In this document: positions 1 through 7,993 of the stretch, piece after piece
Layout: every line of letters starts with the position of its first letter
Position numbering within the stretch: the stretch's first letter is position 1
Assembly (NCBI GenBank): GCA_016868665.1
Contig: VGGK01000001.1
Coordinates: 42,762-106,761 of the forward strand
From: Chlorobiota bacterium
GTDB taxonomy: Bacteria > Bacteroidota > Chlorobiia > Chlorobiales > Chlorobiaceae
DNA length: 64,000 nt
Reading direction: 5' to 3'
Notes under the pieces: generated by a model
The model's database searches: none
Seen by the model: the letters and a program-made list of their open reading frames with translations, nothing else
Told to the model about the DNA's origin: nothing
Position numbers and translations under genes: made by a program

Positions 1-858
1 ACCCCCATCGGCGTGGATGACCCTGTAATCGTCATGCTGAACCGTCGTAATGGCTCTGTTGACGACAGCTTCCGATACCTTCTGCTGAACAGCTCCAAAG
101 TCCTCCGGATGGACAAGCGAAGCGAAAGAGACCCGTCCCGACCTGAAATCCGATGCCGGGTAACCGAAAAGCTCAAGCGTATTGCCGGATACATACTCGA
201 CCGGCCATGCATCCAGTTTTTTCCATATGAACGCCGCAGCCTGACTTCGTTCGAGCAGATCGTTGGCAAGCCGGAGCTTGCCCGCCTCATCGATTTTATG
301 CAGCGCATACCCGATATCCCGAACAAGCTCGAAAAAATATTCCTGTTCACGAGATATGCGGGAAAAAGATTTCGGTACCGAAACCGAAAGTACCCCATAA
401 ACAATATCGTCGCAAGCAAGTACACCCGAAAACCCCGATCTGCCGCTATAGCATGACGAAAGAGGGCATTGCCGGCAATCGGCCGAAGGATCCTCGACAA
501 TCAGATGATGCCTGCCGCCCATTACCTCCCTGACGCAGTCCGGCAACTCACCTCTTCTCAACTGCTCTTCCATTTTTTCAAAAGCGGCACCTATACCGGA
601 AAAAGCCGTATGACGCAGGGTACCGGAACCATCAAGAAGAATCGCCCATGCATTGAAATATTCAAGCGTGCCGGTAAGTGCCTGACAGACCCTTGAAATC
701 AGCCGGCAGGGATCCTGCTCGGTAATGATCAGATGATTGACACGACGAAGGGCCTGCAGCACCTGATAATCGTGATGGATCGGATCGGTTTCGATCCGGC
801 TCCCGCCAGGCGAAGGATACCCGCACAGCCGCAACTGATCCGGAGATTGTTCGTTCAT
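1..858 (-). CDS. Sensor protein with GAF and PAS domains, 3' end outside window
   Basis: An uninterrupted reading frame of 286 codons runs off the left edge. The ATG at 858-856 follows a TTGGAG Shine-Dalgarno sequence. Residues about 30-170 look like a GAF sensory domain. It carries a cysteine cluster (C128, C131, C136, in CRQCPLSSC) of a kind often seen in bacterial signalling proteins, possibly binding a metal or sensing redox. From about residue 195 a PAS fold begins (IWKKLDAWPVEYVSGN, then GYPASDF, then VHPEDF) and continues beyond the edge. A histidine kinase or GGDEF output would be expected downstream but is not visible. The GAF/PAS reading is confident; the output domain is inference. 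Confidence 0.75.
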   Translation of the reverse strand, partial: MNEQSPDQLRLCGYPSPGGSRIETDPIHHDYQVLQALRRVNHLIITEQDPCRLISRVCQALTGTLEYFNAWAILLDGSGTLRHTAFSGIGAAFEKMEEQLRRGELPDCVREVMGGRHHLIVEDPSADCRQCPLSSCYSGRSGFSGVLACDDIVYGVLSVSVPKSFSRISREQEYFFELVRDIGYALHKIDEAGKLRLANDLLERSQAAAFIWKKLDAWPVEYVSGNTLELFGYPASDFRSGRVSFASLVHPEDFGAVQQKVSEAVVNRAITTVQHDDYRVIHADGG

Positions 859-1057
859 AAGCTCCAAAAATATAATCGATTGAGCACATTTCGCACTTGC
901 AGCCAAAACGCGAACAATGCGCTCAGATAACAGCTTCAATCAAACAGAATAAATGGGGAAAAAGAATTGGCCTCGTGCGCTCCACCATGCAGAAAACGAC
1001 AAGAGGAACATCGTAATATAGACACTGCAGGATAATTCGGCCAGAAAAACGGGATAA

Positions 1058-1209
1058 GGGCACCTCGAAAAAGTTATTCCGCACCCGGATTGCCGCGTTG
1101 GCCCGACAAGTCGGGATCGAAATCCTCATGTACTGTGGGTGTACACTCCGGTTTCTCAGCTCCGTCCGCCTTGCACTCCGGATGCTCACGACACGTTTTC
1201 GAAGTGCCC
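1058..1209 (+). repeat. MITE-like dispersed repeat with terminal inverted repeats
   Basis: The left end gggcacctcgaaaa (1058-1071) and the right end ttttcgaagtgccc (1196-1209) form a 14-bp terminal inverted repeat with one mismatch. The internal core (gctccgtccgccttgcactc, 1160-1179, followed by a cggatgctcacgacac stretch) recurs at 2779-2870 in inverted orientation and at 45506-45566. A degenerate version lies at 4035-4170. No convincing protein is encoded. Confidence 0.65.
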
Positions 1210-1218
1210 ATAATAAAC

Positions 1219-1510
1219 AGATATATACGTTTATCGCAAAGAGCCGGATAAACCTGTTGCCATGAGCTGCCAGAAAGCAGGGTTGAATAACTCCGGACAG
1301 CATTCGTTATGAGGATTGCGCTCCCGATCTATCGGAACTCCACCCTCCTTGCTCTTCGGCAGTTCATCACATGTAATCGTATGAGCCATAAAAAACGACG
1401 GAAAACAAAAAAGGCGACATAAAATGCTGCCTTTTTTGCGAGCAGAAGCCCCATCTTCCGCTCTTGGTTCCACGGGCGCGGAACATGTTACAAATGTAAT
1501 AAAACAACGC
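1219..1510 (+). repeat. Dispersed repeat family 2, divergent copy A
   Basis: This stretch shares with 2635-2772 and 7580-7768 the order of a tttatcgcaaa-like start, a hairpin-forming aaaaaaggcgacat...atgctgcctttttt segment (about 1408-1436), the string agaagccccatcttccgctc, and gaacatgtNacNaatgtaataaaac. It is longer and more divergent than the other two because of an insertion between the first block and the hairpin. Function is unknown. The hairpin with flanking A and T runs looks like an intrinsic terminator on either strand. Confidence 0.5.
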
Positions 1511-1891
1511 AACCCAAACAGCATTAAAATATCATTACACACAAACAGATATATATTTCATATACACCTTACACTTCCATAATATGCAATAAATGGATAC
1601 AACGCGCGCAACCTTCATCTCCCGCCCGGATCAAGAAAAAAGAATTATCGAAACGCGGATTACCGAATACATTTTTTCGCAATCACGCATATCAGACAAC
1701 CGATCACATAAAACGTTTCCCGAAAATATCTTAAAAACGCAACAAACAGTATCTTTATATATCCATTAATTAAAATAACAACAAAACGCATAGACTCGCA
1801 ATACAGGAAAATACCGTAAATTATGCATATAATAAATCAACCCTATTGATAGTAAATACCCGCAACAGCAAAACGGTGTAAAGGATTATTT
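1511..1891. other. AT-rich intergenic stretch, no gene seen
   Basis: No supported coding region, RNA gene or strong hairpin is seen between repeat copy A and the next gene. Composition is clearly more AT-rich than the flanking genes. Confidence 0.5.
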
Positions 1892-2404
1892 ATGCCGATA
1901 CGATTTAACACCCTGCCAGGGCATAACCGGGTCGTGCCGGAAGATTGCTGGCTCTCGACAATTCCCGATATCCACTGTTCGGCAAACTCTAAAACGGCAA
2001 TCGTTCTTCTTGCAAACCGGGCCATGCAGAAAAAACCGCTCTGCCATAACGAGCTTGCCCAAAAACTCGGCATTGCATCCGGGAACGAGCTTGCAATCAT
2101 TCTTGAAGAGATCGGCATGGTGCTTGACCGCATCGGAGCCGCCTGCAGCGAAAAGATCCCCTGTCTCCAACTGCTCGTCCTCGACAGCGCTACCGGACTG
2201 CCCCGCTGCGGCACGGAAAAAGTGCTGCCGCCCGACTGCCCTCTGGAATCGCTCGGAACGCAACATCGGTCGGCAATCGTCGAAGCGCTGCACCGGTATA
2301 TTTTCGGGTATCCCTACTGGAAAGATCTGCTCGTTCTGCTTGACATAACAAACACCGCGAATGCATGCAGTACAAATAACATAAAAAAGGAGGTAACGAC
2401 ATGA
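1892..2404 (+). CDS. Hypothetical protein with HTH-like segment
   Basis: A 170-residue frame starts at ATG 1892 behind an AAAGGA ribosome-binding site. Codon usage looks natural. Residues about 30-75 read as a helix-turn-helix (HNELAQKLGI). A segment IPCLQLLVLDSATGLP and a final RYIFGYPYWKDLL follow. The order of a winged-helix-like part, a P-x-L-x-x-LVV-type strand with TGxP, and an aromatic tail recalls a loosely described family of small proteins often linked to HNH-type genes. That resemblance is from memory and weak. The flanks are repeats and gene fragments, so it is probably accessory. No function can be assigned. Confidence 0.55.
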   Translation: MPIRFNTLPGHNRVVPEDCWLSTIPDIHCSANSKTAIVLLANRAMQKKPLCHNELAQKLGIASGNELAIILEEIGMVLDRIGAACSEKIPCLQLLVLDSATGLPRCGTEKVLPPDCPLESLGTQHRSAIVEALHRYIFGYPYWKDLLVLLDITNTANACSTNNIKKEVTT

Positions 2405-2472
2405 GACCAACGCGAAAAAACAGACCACTGATACGCTCTGTCAAAGCGAGCAAGCGTACATATACTTGAGCC

Positions 2473-2646
2473 TCACAGGTCTTTCACCTCAATATGATCC
2501 GGCGGAAGGCCGGCAAGGTGCCGATCCCACATTCTTCGATACGCCTTTTCGAGGTCACGCGCAAACAAGGCTGTATCAAACAACGGCGTGGCCGTTCTGT
2601 TCTGGGCAAGCTTTGCTCTTATGGCACTTATACGCTCATCGCAAAT
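2473..2646 (-). pseudogene. Fragment: C-terminus of an O-GlcNAc-transferase-like (GT41) protein
   Basis: Read on the minus strand, this stretch encodes ISAIRAKLAQNRTATPLFDT, then a segment with RDLEKAYRRMWDRHLAG and LPPDHI, then a stop at 2475-2473. The pattern (LxxNRxxxPLFDTxxFARxLExAYxxMWxRxxAGxxPxHI) is the usual end of bacterial SPINDLY/OGT-type TPR glycosyltransferases. Only about 55 codons remain. The upstream part is cut where repeat copy B begins. No other part of the gene is in the window, so it is a relic. Confidence 0.7.
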
Positions 2647-2772
2647 ATAGGCTTACCCTGTCGCCATGATCGGCATAACCCGCACACATCGCACATTTCA
2701 TAGCAACCAGTAAAAAAAGCGACATACATGTCGCCTTTTGAGCAAATAGAAGCCCCATCTTCCGCTCGACTC
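2635..2772 (+). repeat. Dispersed repeat family 2, copy B
   Basis: It is nearly identical to 7580-7719, from ctcatcgcaaatataggctt through atgatcggcataacccgcac to ccatcttccgctcgactc. It contains a near-perfect hairpin gcgacatacatgtcgc (about 2719-2734) between an A run and cctttt, a terminator-like shape conserved in all three copies. Its left end directly abuts the truncated glycosyltransferase fragment. Confidence 0.75.
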
Positions 2773-2778
2773 TTAAGA

Positions 2779-2870
2779 GCATCTCGAATATGTGTCGTGA
2801 GTACCCCGAGTGCAAGGAGGACGGAGCGGGAACCAAGAGCTTATCCATAGCCCGGATTGCTGGAGATACG
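2779..2870 (-). repeat. MITE-like repeat family 1, inverted partial copy
   Basis: The complement reads ccgctccgtcctccttgcac, then tcggggtactcacgacac, then attcgagatgc. It matches the right-hand half and terminal repeat of the element at 1058-1209. The far end, including agcccggattgct, also matches the interior of that element. No full left terminal repeat is visible, so this copy looks truncated. Confidence 0.55.
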
Positions 2871-2967
2871 GCAAGCTGGCGCTGCTACCGATGCATCAGG
2901 TACACCGGAAGAGTTCGGCATCCGTTATATAGGCATGTTTATTTCCGAAAGCCGTGTGATACCAATG

Positions 2968-4002
2968 CTAATTCTGTTGCTCAGCAACCCTCCGATAGTC
3001 ATCACAAGCCTTTTGATACCCATTGTTACAGGCTTTTTGATACCACTCTTTGGCTTTCTGTCGATCCTCTGTTATACCTCTGCCATTGAAGTAGAGTACT
3101 CCTAAATTGTACTGTGCCTCTGCAAGACCCTGCTCGGCAGCTTTACGATACCAGCTTACCGCTTCTGCATAATTCTGCTTGACACCCTGGCCTGTGTAGT
3201 ACTGTATACCGAGATTTAACTGCGCCTCTGCGAATCCTCGAACTGCAGCTTTGCGAAACCAAGCAGCCGCTTCGATATAGTCCTGCTTGACGCCTTGACC
3301 CGTATAGTGTATAAGGCCGAGTTTATTTTCTGATACGGCAAGACCCTGCCCGGCAGCTTTGCGAAACCAGTGTGCCGCTTCTGCATAATCCTGACTTACT
3401 CCTTGACCAGTGTAGTACAATACGCCGAGGCTGTTTTGTGCCAATGCAAGTCCTTGCCCGGCAGCCTTGCGAAACCAGTGTGCGGCCTCTCCATAGTCCT
3501 GCGTGACACCCTGACCGGTGTAATGCATTAGACCGAGCTTGTTCTGAGCCTCTGCAAGACCCTGGTCGGCAGCTTTGCGAAACCAGCGTGCTGCTTCTGC
3601 ATGGCTCTGTTCCACTCCCTGACCCTTTTCATATAATGCCCCGAGATAGTATTCTCCTTTAGCAAGACCTTGCTCTGCGGCTCTGCGAAACCAGCCTGCC
3701 GCTTCTGCATGGTCCTGTTTCACCCCTTGACCTTTTTCGTACATTACGCCAAGACTAACTTGTGCCCAAGCACGTTGTTGCCCGGCAGCTTTGCGATACC
3801 ATCGCAGAGCCTCGGCGTAGTCCTGTTTGACCCCTTGACCGGTGTAGTATACCAGACCGAGCTTGTTCTGAGCAATTGCATTTCCCAGTTGTGCCTCTTT
3901 TTGCAACTGAGCTATATGCTCCGGTAAGGCTGTTTCACAGCGAACCCCTGAGGGAAGCGTCAGCAATAAGGCAGCAAGTAATCCGATGGCGTATTGTTTC
4001 AT
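2968..4002 (-). CDS. Exported Sel1-like repeat protein
   Basis: The protein has 344 residues from ATG 4002. An in-frame codon 66 nt upstream lies inside repeat-like DNA and would bury the signal peptide, so 4002 is preferred. MKQYAIGLLAALLLTLPSG is a typical secretion signal. Eight consecutive 36-residue Sel1 (TPR subfamily) repeats follow, each with the pattern LGxxYxxGQGVxQDxxEAxxWFRKAAxQG, then a short tail. Sel1 repeats form alpha-solenoid scaffolds for protein-protein contacts, here probably in the periplasm. High repeat identity (several units differ at only a few positions) suggests recent unit duplication. No partner is evident; the next gene encodes a surface adhesin. Confidence 0.88.
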   Translation of the reverse strand: MKQYAIGLLAALLLTLPSGVRCETALPEHIAQLQKEAQLGNAIAQNKLGLVYYTGQGVKQDYAEALRWYRKAAGQQRAWAQVSLGVMYEKGQGVKQDHAEAAGWFRRAAEQGLAKGEYYLGALYEKGQGVEQSHAEAARWFRKAADQGLAEAQNKLGLMHYTGQGVTQDYGEAAHWFRKAAGQGLALAQNSLGVLYYTGQGVSQDYAEAAHWFRKAAGQGLAVSENKLGLIHYTGQGVKQDYIEAAAWFRKAAVRGFAEAQLNLGIQYYTGQGVKQNYAEAVSWYRKAAEQGLAEAQYNLGVLYFNGRGITEDRQKAKEWYQKACNNGYQKACDDYRRVAEQQN

Positions 4003-4034
4003 AGCTGTTAATCGCAGAAAATATGATGGGAACG

Positions 4035-4170
4035 GAAATAAGGGAACTCCTGAAAAGTTATTACGCACTCGAATTACTCTGGTTGGCCGGTGCTTGAAAT
4101 TTTCATGTACTACGCGAAGATTCCCGGATGCTCCGTTTCAAATGCTCCCGGTTACTTGGGCTTTTTTATG
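4035..4170 (+). repeat. Degenerate copy of MITE-like repeat family 1
   Basis: The string gggaactcctgaaaagttat followed by tacgcactcgaatta parallels gggcacctcgaaaaagttat plus tccgcacccggattg at 1058. Further in, ttggccggtgcttgaaattttcatgtactacg matches the ttggcc...gaaatcctcatgtactgtg segment at 1099-1139. The right half is poorly conserved. Confidence 0.45.
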
Positions 4171-4240
4171 AAGTTTGCTTTTGCTTGCGATAATCACCTG
4201 CAACAAGTGTGAAAAGATCATTTGGTATTAACTGCATAAA

Positions 4241-4304
4241 AAAACGCGGGAGTCTTGTTCTCCCATTATCTGACTGAGGGGAAAACAAGACTCCCGCACT
4301 TTTT
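4241..4304 (-). terminator. Strong bidirectional intrinsic terminator
   Basis: A perfect 14-bp stem (gcgggagtcttgtt at 4246-4259, aacaagactcccgc at 4284-4297), extended by tccc/gggg, closes a loop of about 20 nt. It is flanked by an A run on the left and a T run on the right, so it has a T tract on both strands. It lies 70 nt past the stop of the YadA-like gene and probably ends that transcript. Confidence 0.85.
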
Positions 4305-4374
4305 ATTTATCCATCATAACCGGCAGCTTACAGTGCTTTGCGAGTGCTGAACAGGCAAAGCCCCGTGATACATT

Positions 4375-5301
4375 TTACCAACCGAAAGAAGCGCCGGCAG
4401 CAACTGCAGATGGGCTTCCACTGCTGATACCAAAGCCTCCGCCTACCGAAATATTATCATTGATGTAAGCCTTTCCGCCAAGCGCAACCGCACCTTGACC
4501 TCCATAGGTACCGACCCCCATTCCTACAGAGTAGCATTGTCCGGACTTTGGCTCAGGAATTGCAGCCAGGGCTCCAATCTGGGCAATACCGCTGTAGGTC
4601 TTCCTGGAAAGATTGTTCAATTGATTCATGTTGACCGCATCATGGCCATTCGATCCGTTAGCAACACCCGTCACTCGAGCCGGCGCTCCGTTGTTAGCCA
4701 TATGAATACCGTTGTTATCGACGGTTACGCTTGACTGGCTGTTGTCACCGCCGGCAATCCGGGTCTGACCTGTATCGGAAGAAATCCCGTTCAGATTGCC
4801 ACCGGCATTTGTCACGCCAAGAGAAGTCCCTCCGTTTGCAACCGAAAGAGATGCGTTTCCGTCTGAAGAATAAAGCGGACCTGTGTTCGTGATGCCGTGA
4901 GTAGTCAGCGTACCGCCAATGTTGGCGCCGCCAGTTGTATTGAGAGTAGTTGTAACAATATCGCCAGTATTGCTGATTCCATTCGTTGTTGTCTGCCCCG
5001 TTACTTCGAGTGGGCCATTTACCTTTGTGTCGGTTGTTGTCAGGTTGCCAATTGTCATGTCGTCGGTAAATGTTACCCCGGAAATAGTAGCGGAAGAAAG
5101 GGTAATGGTATCGCCGTTTTTAACTACTTTGTCATATCCTATAGTATAATTACCACCACTGACCGTACCGGTAATATCTGCAAGCAGCGATTCACTGGGC
5201 GTAATTGCGCCGGTAATGCCCAATACGCCACAGAAAAGAGCCATACCAAGTTTTTTCTGGCAGGATTCGTGGCGAATGCGGTTTTTTTTTGAAGTTTTCA
5301 T
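4375..5301 (-). CDS. Small YadA-like trimeric autotransporter adhesin
   Basis: The protein has 308 residues. The N-terminus is a long basic signal peptide (MKTSKKNRIRHES... then GMALFCGVLGITGAI), as in trimeric autotransporters. A low-complexity, Thr/Gly/Asn-rich passenger follows, with head-like repeats (GGTSLGVTNAGG, QTRIAGGDNSQSSVTVDNNG). Then comes a neck/stalk motif VTGVANGSNGHDAVNMNQL and a C-terminal membrane anchor of about 70 residues ending in Trp (GASFGW), as expected for an outer-membrane beta-barrel that assembles from three chains. It is short for the family. The role is probably surface attachment or aggregation. It stands alone, with its own terminator downstream. Confidence 0.88.
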   Translation of the reverse strand: MKTSKKNRIRHESCQKKLGMALFCGVLGITGAITPSESLLADITGTVSGGNYTIGYDKVVKNGDTITLSSATISGVTFTDDMTIGNLTTTDTKVNGPLEVTGQTTTNGISNTGDIVTTTLNTTGGANIGGTLTTHGITNTGPLYSSDGNASLSVANGGTSLGVTNAGGNLNGISSDTGQTRIAGGDNSQSSVTVDNNGIHMANNGAPARVTGVANGSNGHDAVNMNQLNNLSRKTYSGIAQIGALAAIPEPKSGQCYSVGMGVGTYGGQGAVALGGKAYINDNISVGGGFGISSGSPSAVAAGASFGW

Positions 5302-5521
5302 TCAGTACCTCCATTTAAGATTTAGCTGTTGAACTATCGTTTCGATGAAAAAAAATCGTCTGATGTTCGGAATAACCCGAATCCTGATTAGTGGGCATCT
5401 CTATTAATTCGAAAGCGACCTATCTTTCATAATAAAAATAACTTAGCGTTCATAAAAAGGCCGAAAATCCGTATATTTCAGCAGATTTCTTCATTCACTG
5501 CCTGCTGTCACGAAAAATATC

Positions 5522-5806
5522 AATCCTCTCGGCCTTTTCGACGAATGCTTCCTCCTTGAGCGGCTCACAAAGCTTAAAGACCCGCTCGTAAAACTGGAGG
5601 CCTATATCGACTGGAACATCTTTGTCCCGATCCTGAATATTGGCTTCATGACCAATTCGATGCAGGCCATGTACATCAGAACCATAGGATACGCAAAGGC
5701 GACAGCAAAGATCGGCTTGGCCAATCTTACCTACAACATGATGCGATGCATTCAGTTGAACAAACGAGTCGACAATGTGTTCCTATGGGATAGCTACGCC
5801 CAGTAG
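5522..5806 (+). pseudogene. Internally deleted IS5-family transposase
   Basis: One continuous frame joins an N-terminal piece (NPLGLFDECFLLERLTKLKD then PLVKLEAYIDWNIFVPILN) directly to a C-terminal piece (QAMYIRTIGYAKATAKIGLA then NLTYNMMRCIQL) and stops at 5804-5806. In IS5-type transposases these two segments are separated by roughly 200 or more residues holding the DDE catalytic core. That core is absent, so the protein cannot be active. There is no start codon in good context and no clear flanking inverted repeats. Confidence 0.75.
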
Positions 5807-6223
5807 ATCCTTTCAGGAGTATTTTCAGCCCTGAATGTGTCAAAGAACGGTGTTTTTTTTTGAATCGACTACGAGCTTTCCGGCTGATCCATGTACAGAG
5901 ACATATAAAAAGCTCAATTAATCGTGGTTCCCTATAACGATATAATATAAAATAAAGCTATTGCAAGAGTATATATATTGTATTATATGAGAAATTGCAA
6001 TATATACGGTTTTTGTATGTGTCTTTGTTGTAAACGTTTTAAATGCATATGGATAGGTGTTTTTGTGAATGTCAATTTATTTATGACACAATACGGATAT
6101 TAGTTTGCATTATCAGAACATTCCGAAAATTCCATCCCGAAAGAATCGCCTTGCCGTCGAGGCTGACCGTATTGTAGTGGACCCCGTTTTTCAAACAAAG
6201 CGGGTAAGCCCGTAGGGGAGTTC
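5807..6223. other. AT-rich gap, then possible 5' part of a group II intron
   Basis: About 5807-6110 is AT-rich with no supported gene. From about 6130 composition becomes GC-richer and contains short pairing segments (ccccgtttttcaaacaaagcgggtaagccc) of the sort found just upstream of group II intron ORFs. A canonical intron 5' end (GUGYG) could not be identified, so the left boundary is unknown. Confidence 0.4.
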
Positions 6224-7575
6224 GTGGAGGGAAGGGGTGGGAACAAGAGGAATGAGGAACTGCTAAGCACGGGCCGGACACAGAGTCGGGAAGTCGTGTC
6301 CCAGGCGCAGGGTCGCATACGTGAAGCAGTAACCAGAAATCGAGGAGAAAAGCTGACAGCGCTTCTGCATCACATCTCCGTAGACTGCCTGCGATGGTCG
6401 TACTTCGAACTGAAGAAAACCGCAGCAACGGGAGTGGACGGGGTAACGTGGAAAGATTACAGGGAAGGACTGGAAGAGAACCTTGCAGACCTGCACCGGC
6501 GAATCCACACGGGAGCTTACCGGGCACAGCCATCGCGCCGGAAGTACATACCGAAGGCAAATGGCCAACAACGACCGCTCGGCATCGCCGCACTGGAAGA
6601 CAAAATTGTACAGCGGGCAGTGGTGGCGATTCTCACGCCGATCTACGAGGCGGAGTTTCTGGGGTTCAGCTATGGATTCCGACCGGGTCGCAGTCAGCAT
6701 GATGCGCTGGATGCACTCGCATACGGGATCAAGGTGAAGAAAATCGGCTAGGTATTGGACGCCGATATTTCCCGGTTCTTTGATACGATCAGCCATGAGT
6801 GGATGATCCGCTTTTTGGAACACCGTATTGGTGACAAGCGGATTGTCCGACTGATGATCAAGTGGCTGAAAGCCGGGATACTGGAAGATGGCGTGCGGAA
6901 CGAGGCAGGAGAAGGGACGCCGCAGGGGGCCGTGATCTCACCGCTCCTTGCGAATATCTACCTTCATTATGTCTATGACCTGTGGGCCAAGCAGTGGCGG
7001 GAAAAGCACTGCAAAGGCGACATTATCGTCGTGCGTTTCGCCGACGATAATGTCGGAGGCTTCCAGAACAAGGAAGACGGCGAAAGATTCCTGGCTGATC
7101 TGAGGGAGCGACTGGCAAAGTTCGCACTAACGTTGCATCCGGAGAAAACCCGCCTGATTGAGTTTGGCAGGTATGCTGCCAAGAACCGAAAAAGACGGGG
7201 GCAAGGGCGGCCGGAAACCTTTGACTTTCTCGGATTTACCCACATTTGTGGGGAGAAAATAGGAGGAAAAGGCTTTCAGCTCTTGCGCAAGACGAAGCGC
7301 GGATCAGTGAGTAGCAAGCTCGGAGAGGTAAAGAAAGAGCTGAGACGGCGAATGCATGGCTCAGTATCGGAACAGGGAACGTGGCTGAACAGCGTGTTGA
7401 GAGGCCACTATGCCTATTTCGCAGTACCCACAAACACGAGGGCACTATCGGCATTCCGGTATCATGTTGCCAGACGTTGGATGAAGTGCCTCAGGCGACG
7501 AAGCCAGCGGCACAGGATGACATGGGAACGAATGGTGATATATATTGATCAGTACCTCCCAAACCCAAACTTTAA
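6224..7575 (+). pseudogene. Group II intron reverse transcriptase/maturase, amber-interrupted and 3'-truncated
   Basis: The frame encodes RT domain blocks in order: GVDGVTWKDY, RRKYIPKANGQQRPLGIAAL (RT2), YGFRPGRSQHDAL (RT3), VLDADISRFFDTI (RT4), GTPQGAVISPLLANIYLHY and VVRFADDNVGGF (catalytic box, FADD in place of the usual YADD), then the maturase X region up to TWERMVIYIDQYLPNP. A TAG at 6749-6751 replaces the codon before VLDADI, usually Trp, splitting the gene into 175- and about 275-codon parts with no frameshift. The end of the protein and the whole 3' ribozyme (domains V-VI) are missing: after about 7575 the sequence becomes dispersed repeat copy C. The element is therefore dead. The start (GTG 6224) is uncertain. 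Confidence 0.85.
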
Positions 7576-7579
7576 ACAC

Positions 7580-7768
7580 TCATCGCAAAATATAGGCTTA
7601 CCCTGTCGCCATGATCGGCATAACCCGCACACATCGCACATTTAATAGAAACAGTAATAAAAAAGGCGACATACATGCCGCCTTTCGATCAAGCAGAAGA
7701 CCCATCTTCCGCTCGACTCATATATTCCGCGGGCGAGGAACATGTGACCAATGTAATAAAACGACACA
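7580..7768 (+). repeat. Dispersed repeat family 2, copy C
   Basis: It is nearly identical to copy B (2635-2772) over its first 140 nt and then continues with gcgggcgaggaacatgtgac plus caatgtaataaaacgac, shared with copy A near 1470-1510. The conserved hairpin is ggcgacatacatgccgcc (about 7664-7681) between an A run and cttt. Its left end abuts the truncated intron reverse transcriptase. Confidence 0.75.
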
Positions 7769-7993
7769 GGCAAAACAACATAAAAACATTTATATGCAAA
7801 ATTAAACACATTTCTTCTATATACAATACAATAAAAACATCTGCATATCATATCTATCAATTTGTATATAATACACATATCGTTCATAGGCACATTAAGA
7901 AAGTCAGGAAAAGGAACAAAAACATCCCATGTCAATTTGGTCTTCAGGCTGAAGCACTCGATCAATCAATACTTTCAGGCACTCTATGAGGAA

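Noticed and set aside
590..610. Apparent frameshift in the left-edge sensor gene
   Set aside because: Recount of the T run (five, not four) restores a continuous frame from 858 to the edge.
923..1542. Two minus-strand ORFs of 126 and 103 codons
   Set aside because: They translate the dispersed repeats and overlap one another; no protein family is seen.
2636..2848. 70-codon minus-strand ORF with a CAMCAGYADHGDRVSLY motif
   Set aside because: It comes from repeat copy B; the related copy A translation is diverged without signs of selection on the protein.
2868..3105. Short plus-strand ORFs next to the Sel1 gene
   Set aside because: They overlap the Sel1 gene's 3' end in antisense and carry no motifs.
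3100..3900. Regularly spaced repeats of about 108 bp, CRISPR-like at first glance
   Set aside because: The period is 36 codons of Sel1 repeats in one reading frame, so it is protein-coding and not CRISPR.
6749..6751. TAG in the intron RT as a translated (recoded) codon
   Set aside because: No recoding element or supporting context; the element also lacks its ribozyme end, so decay is simpler.
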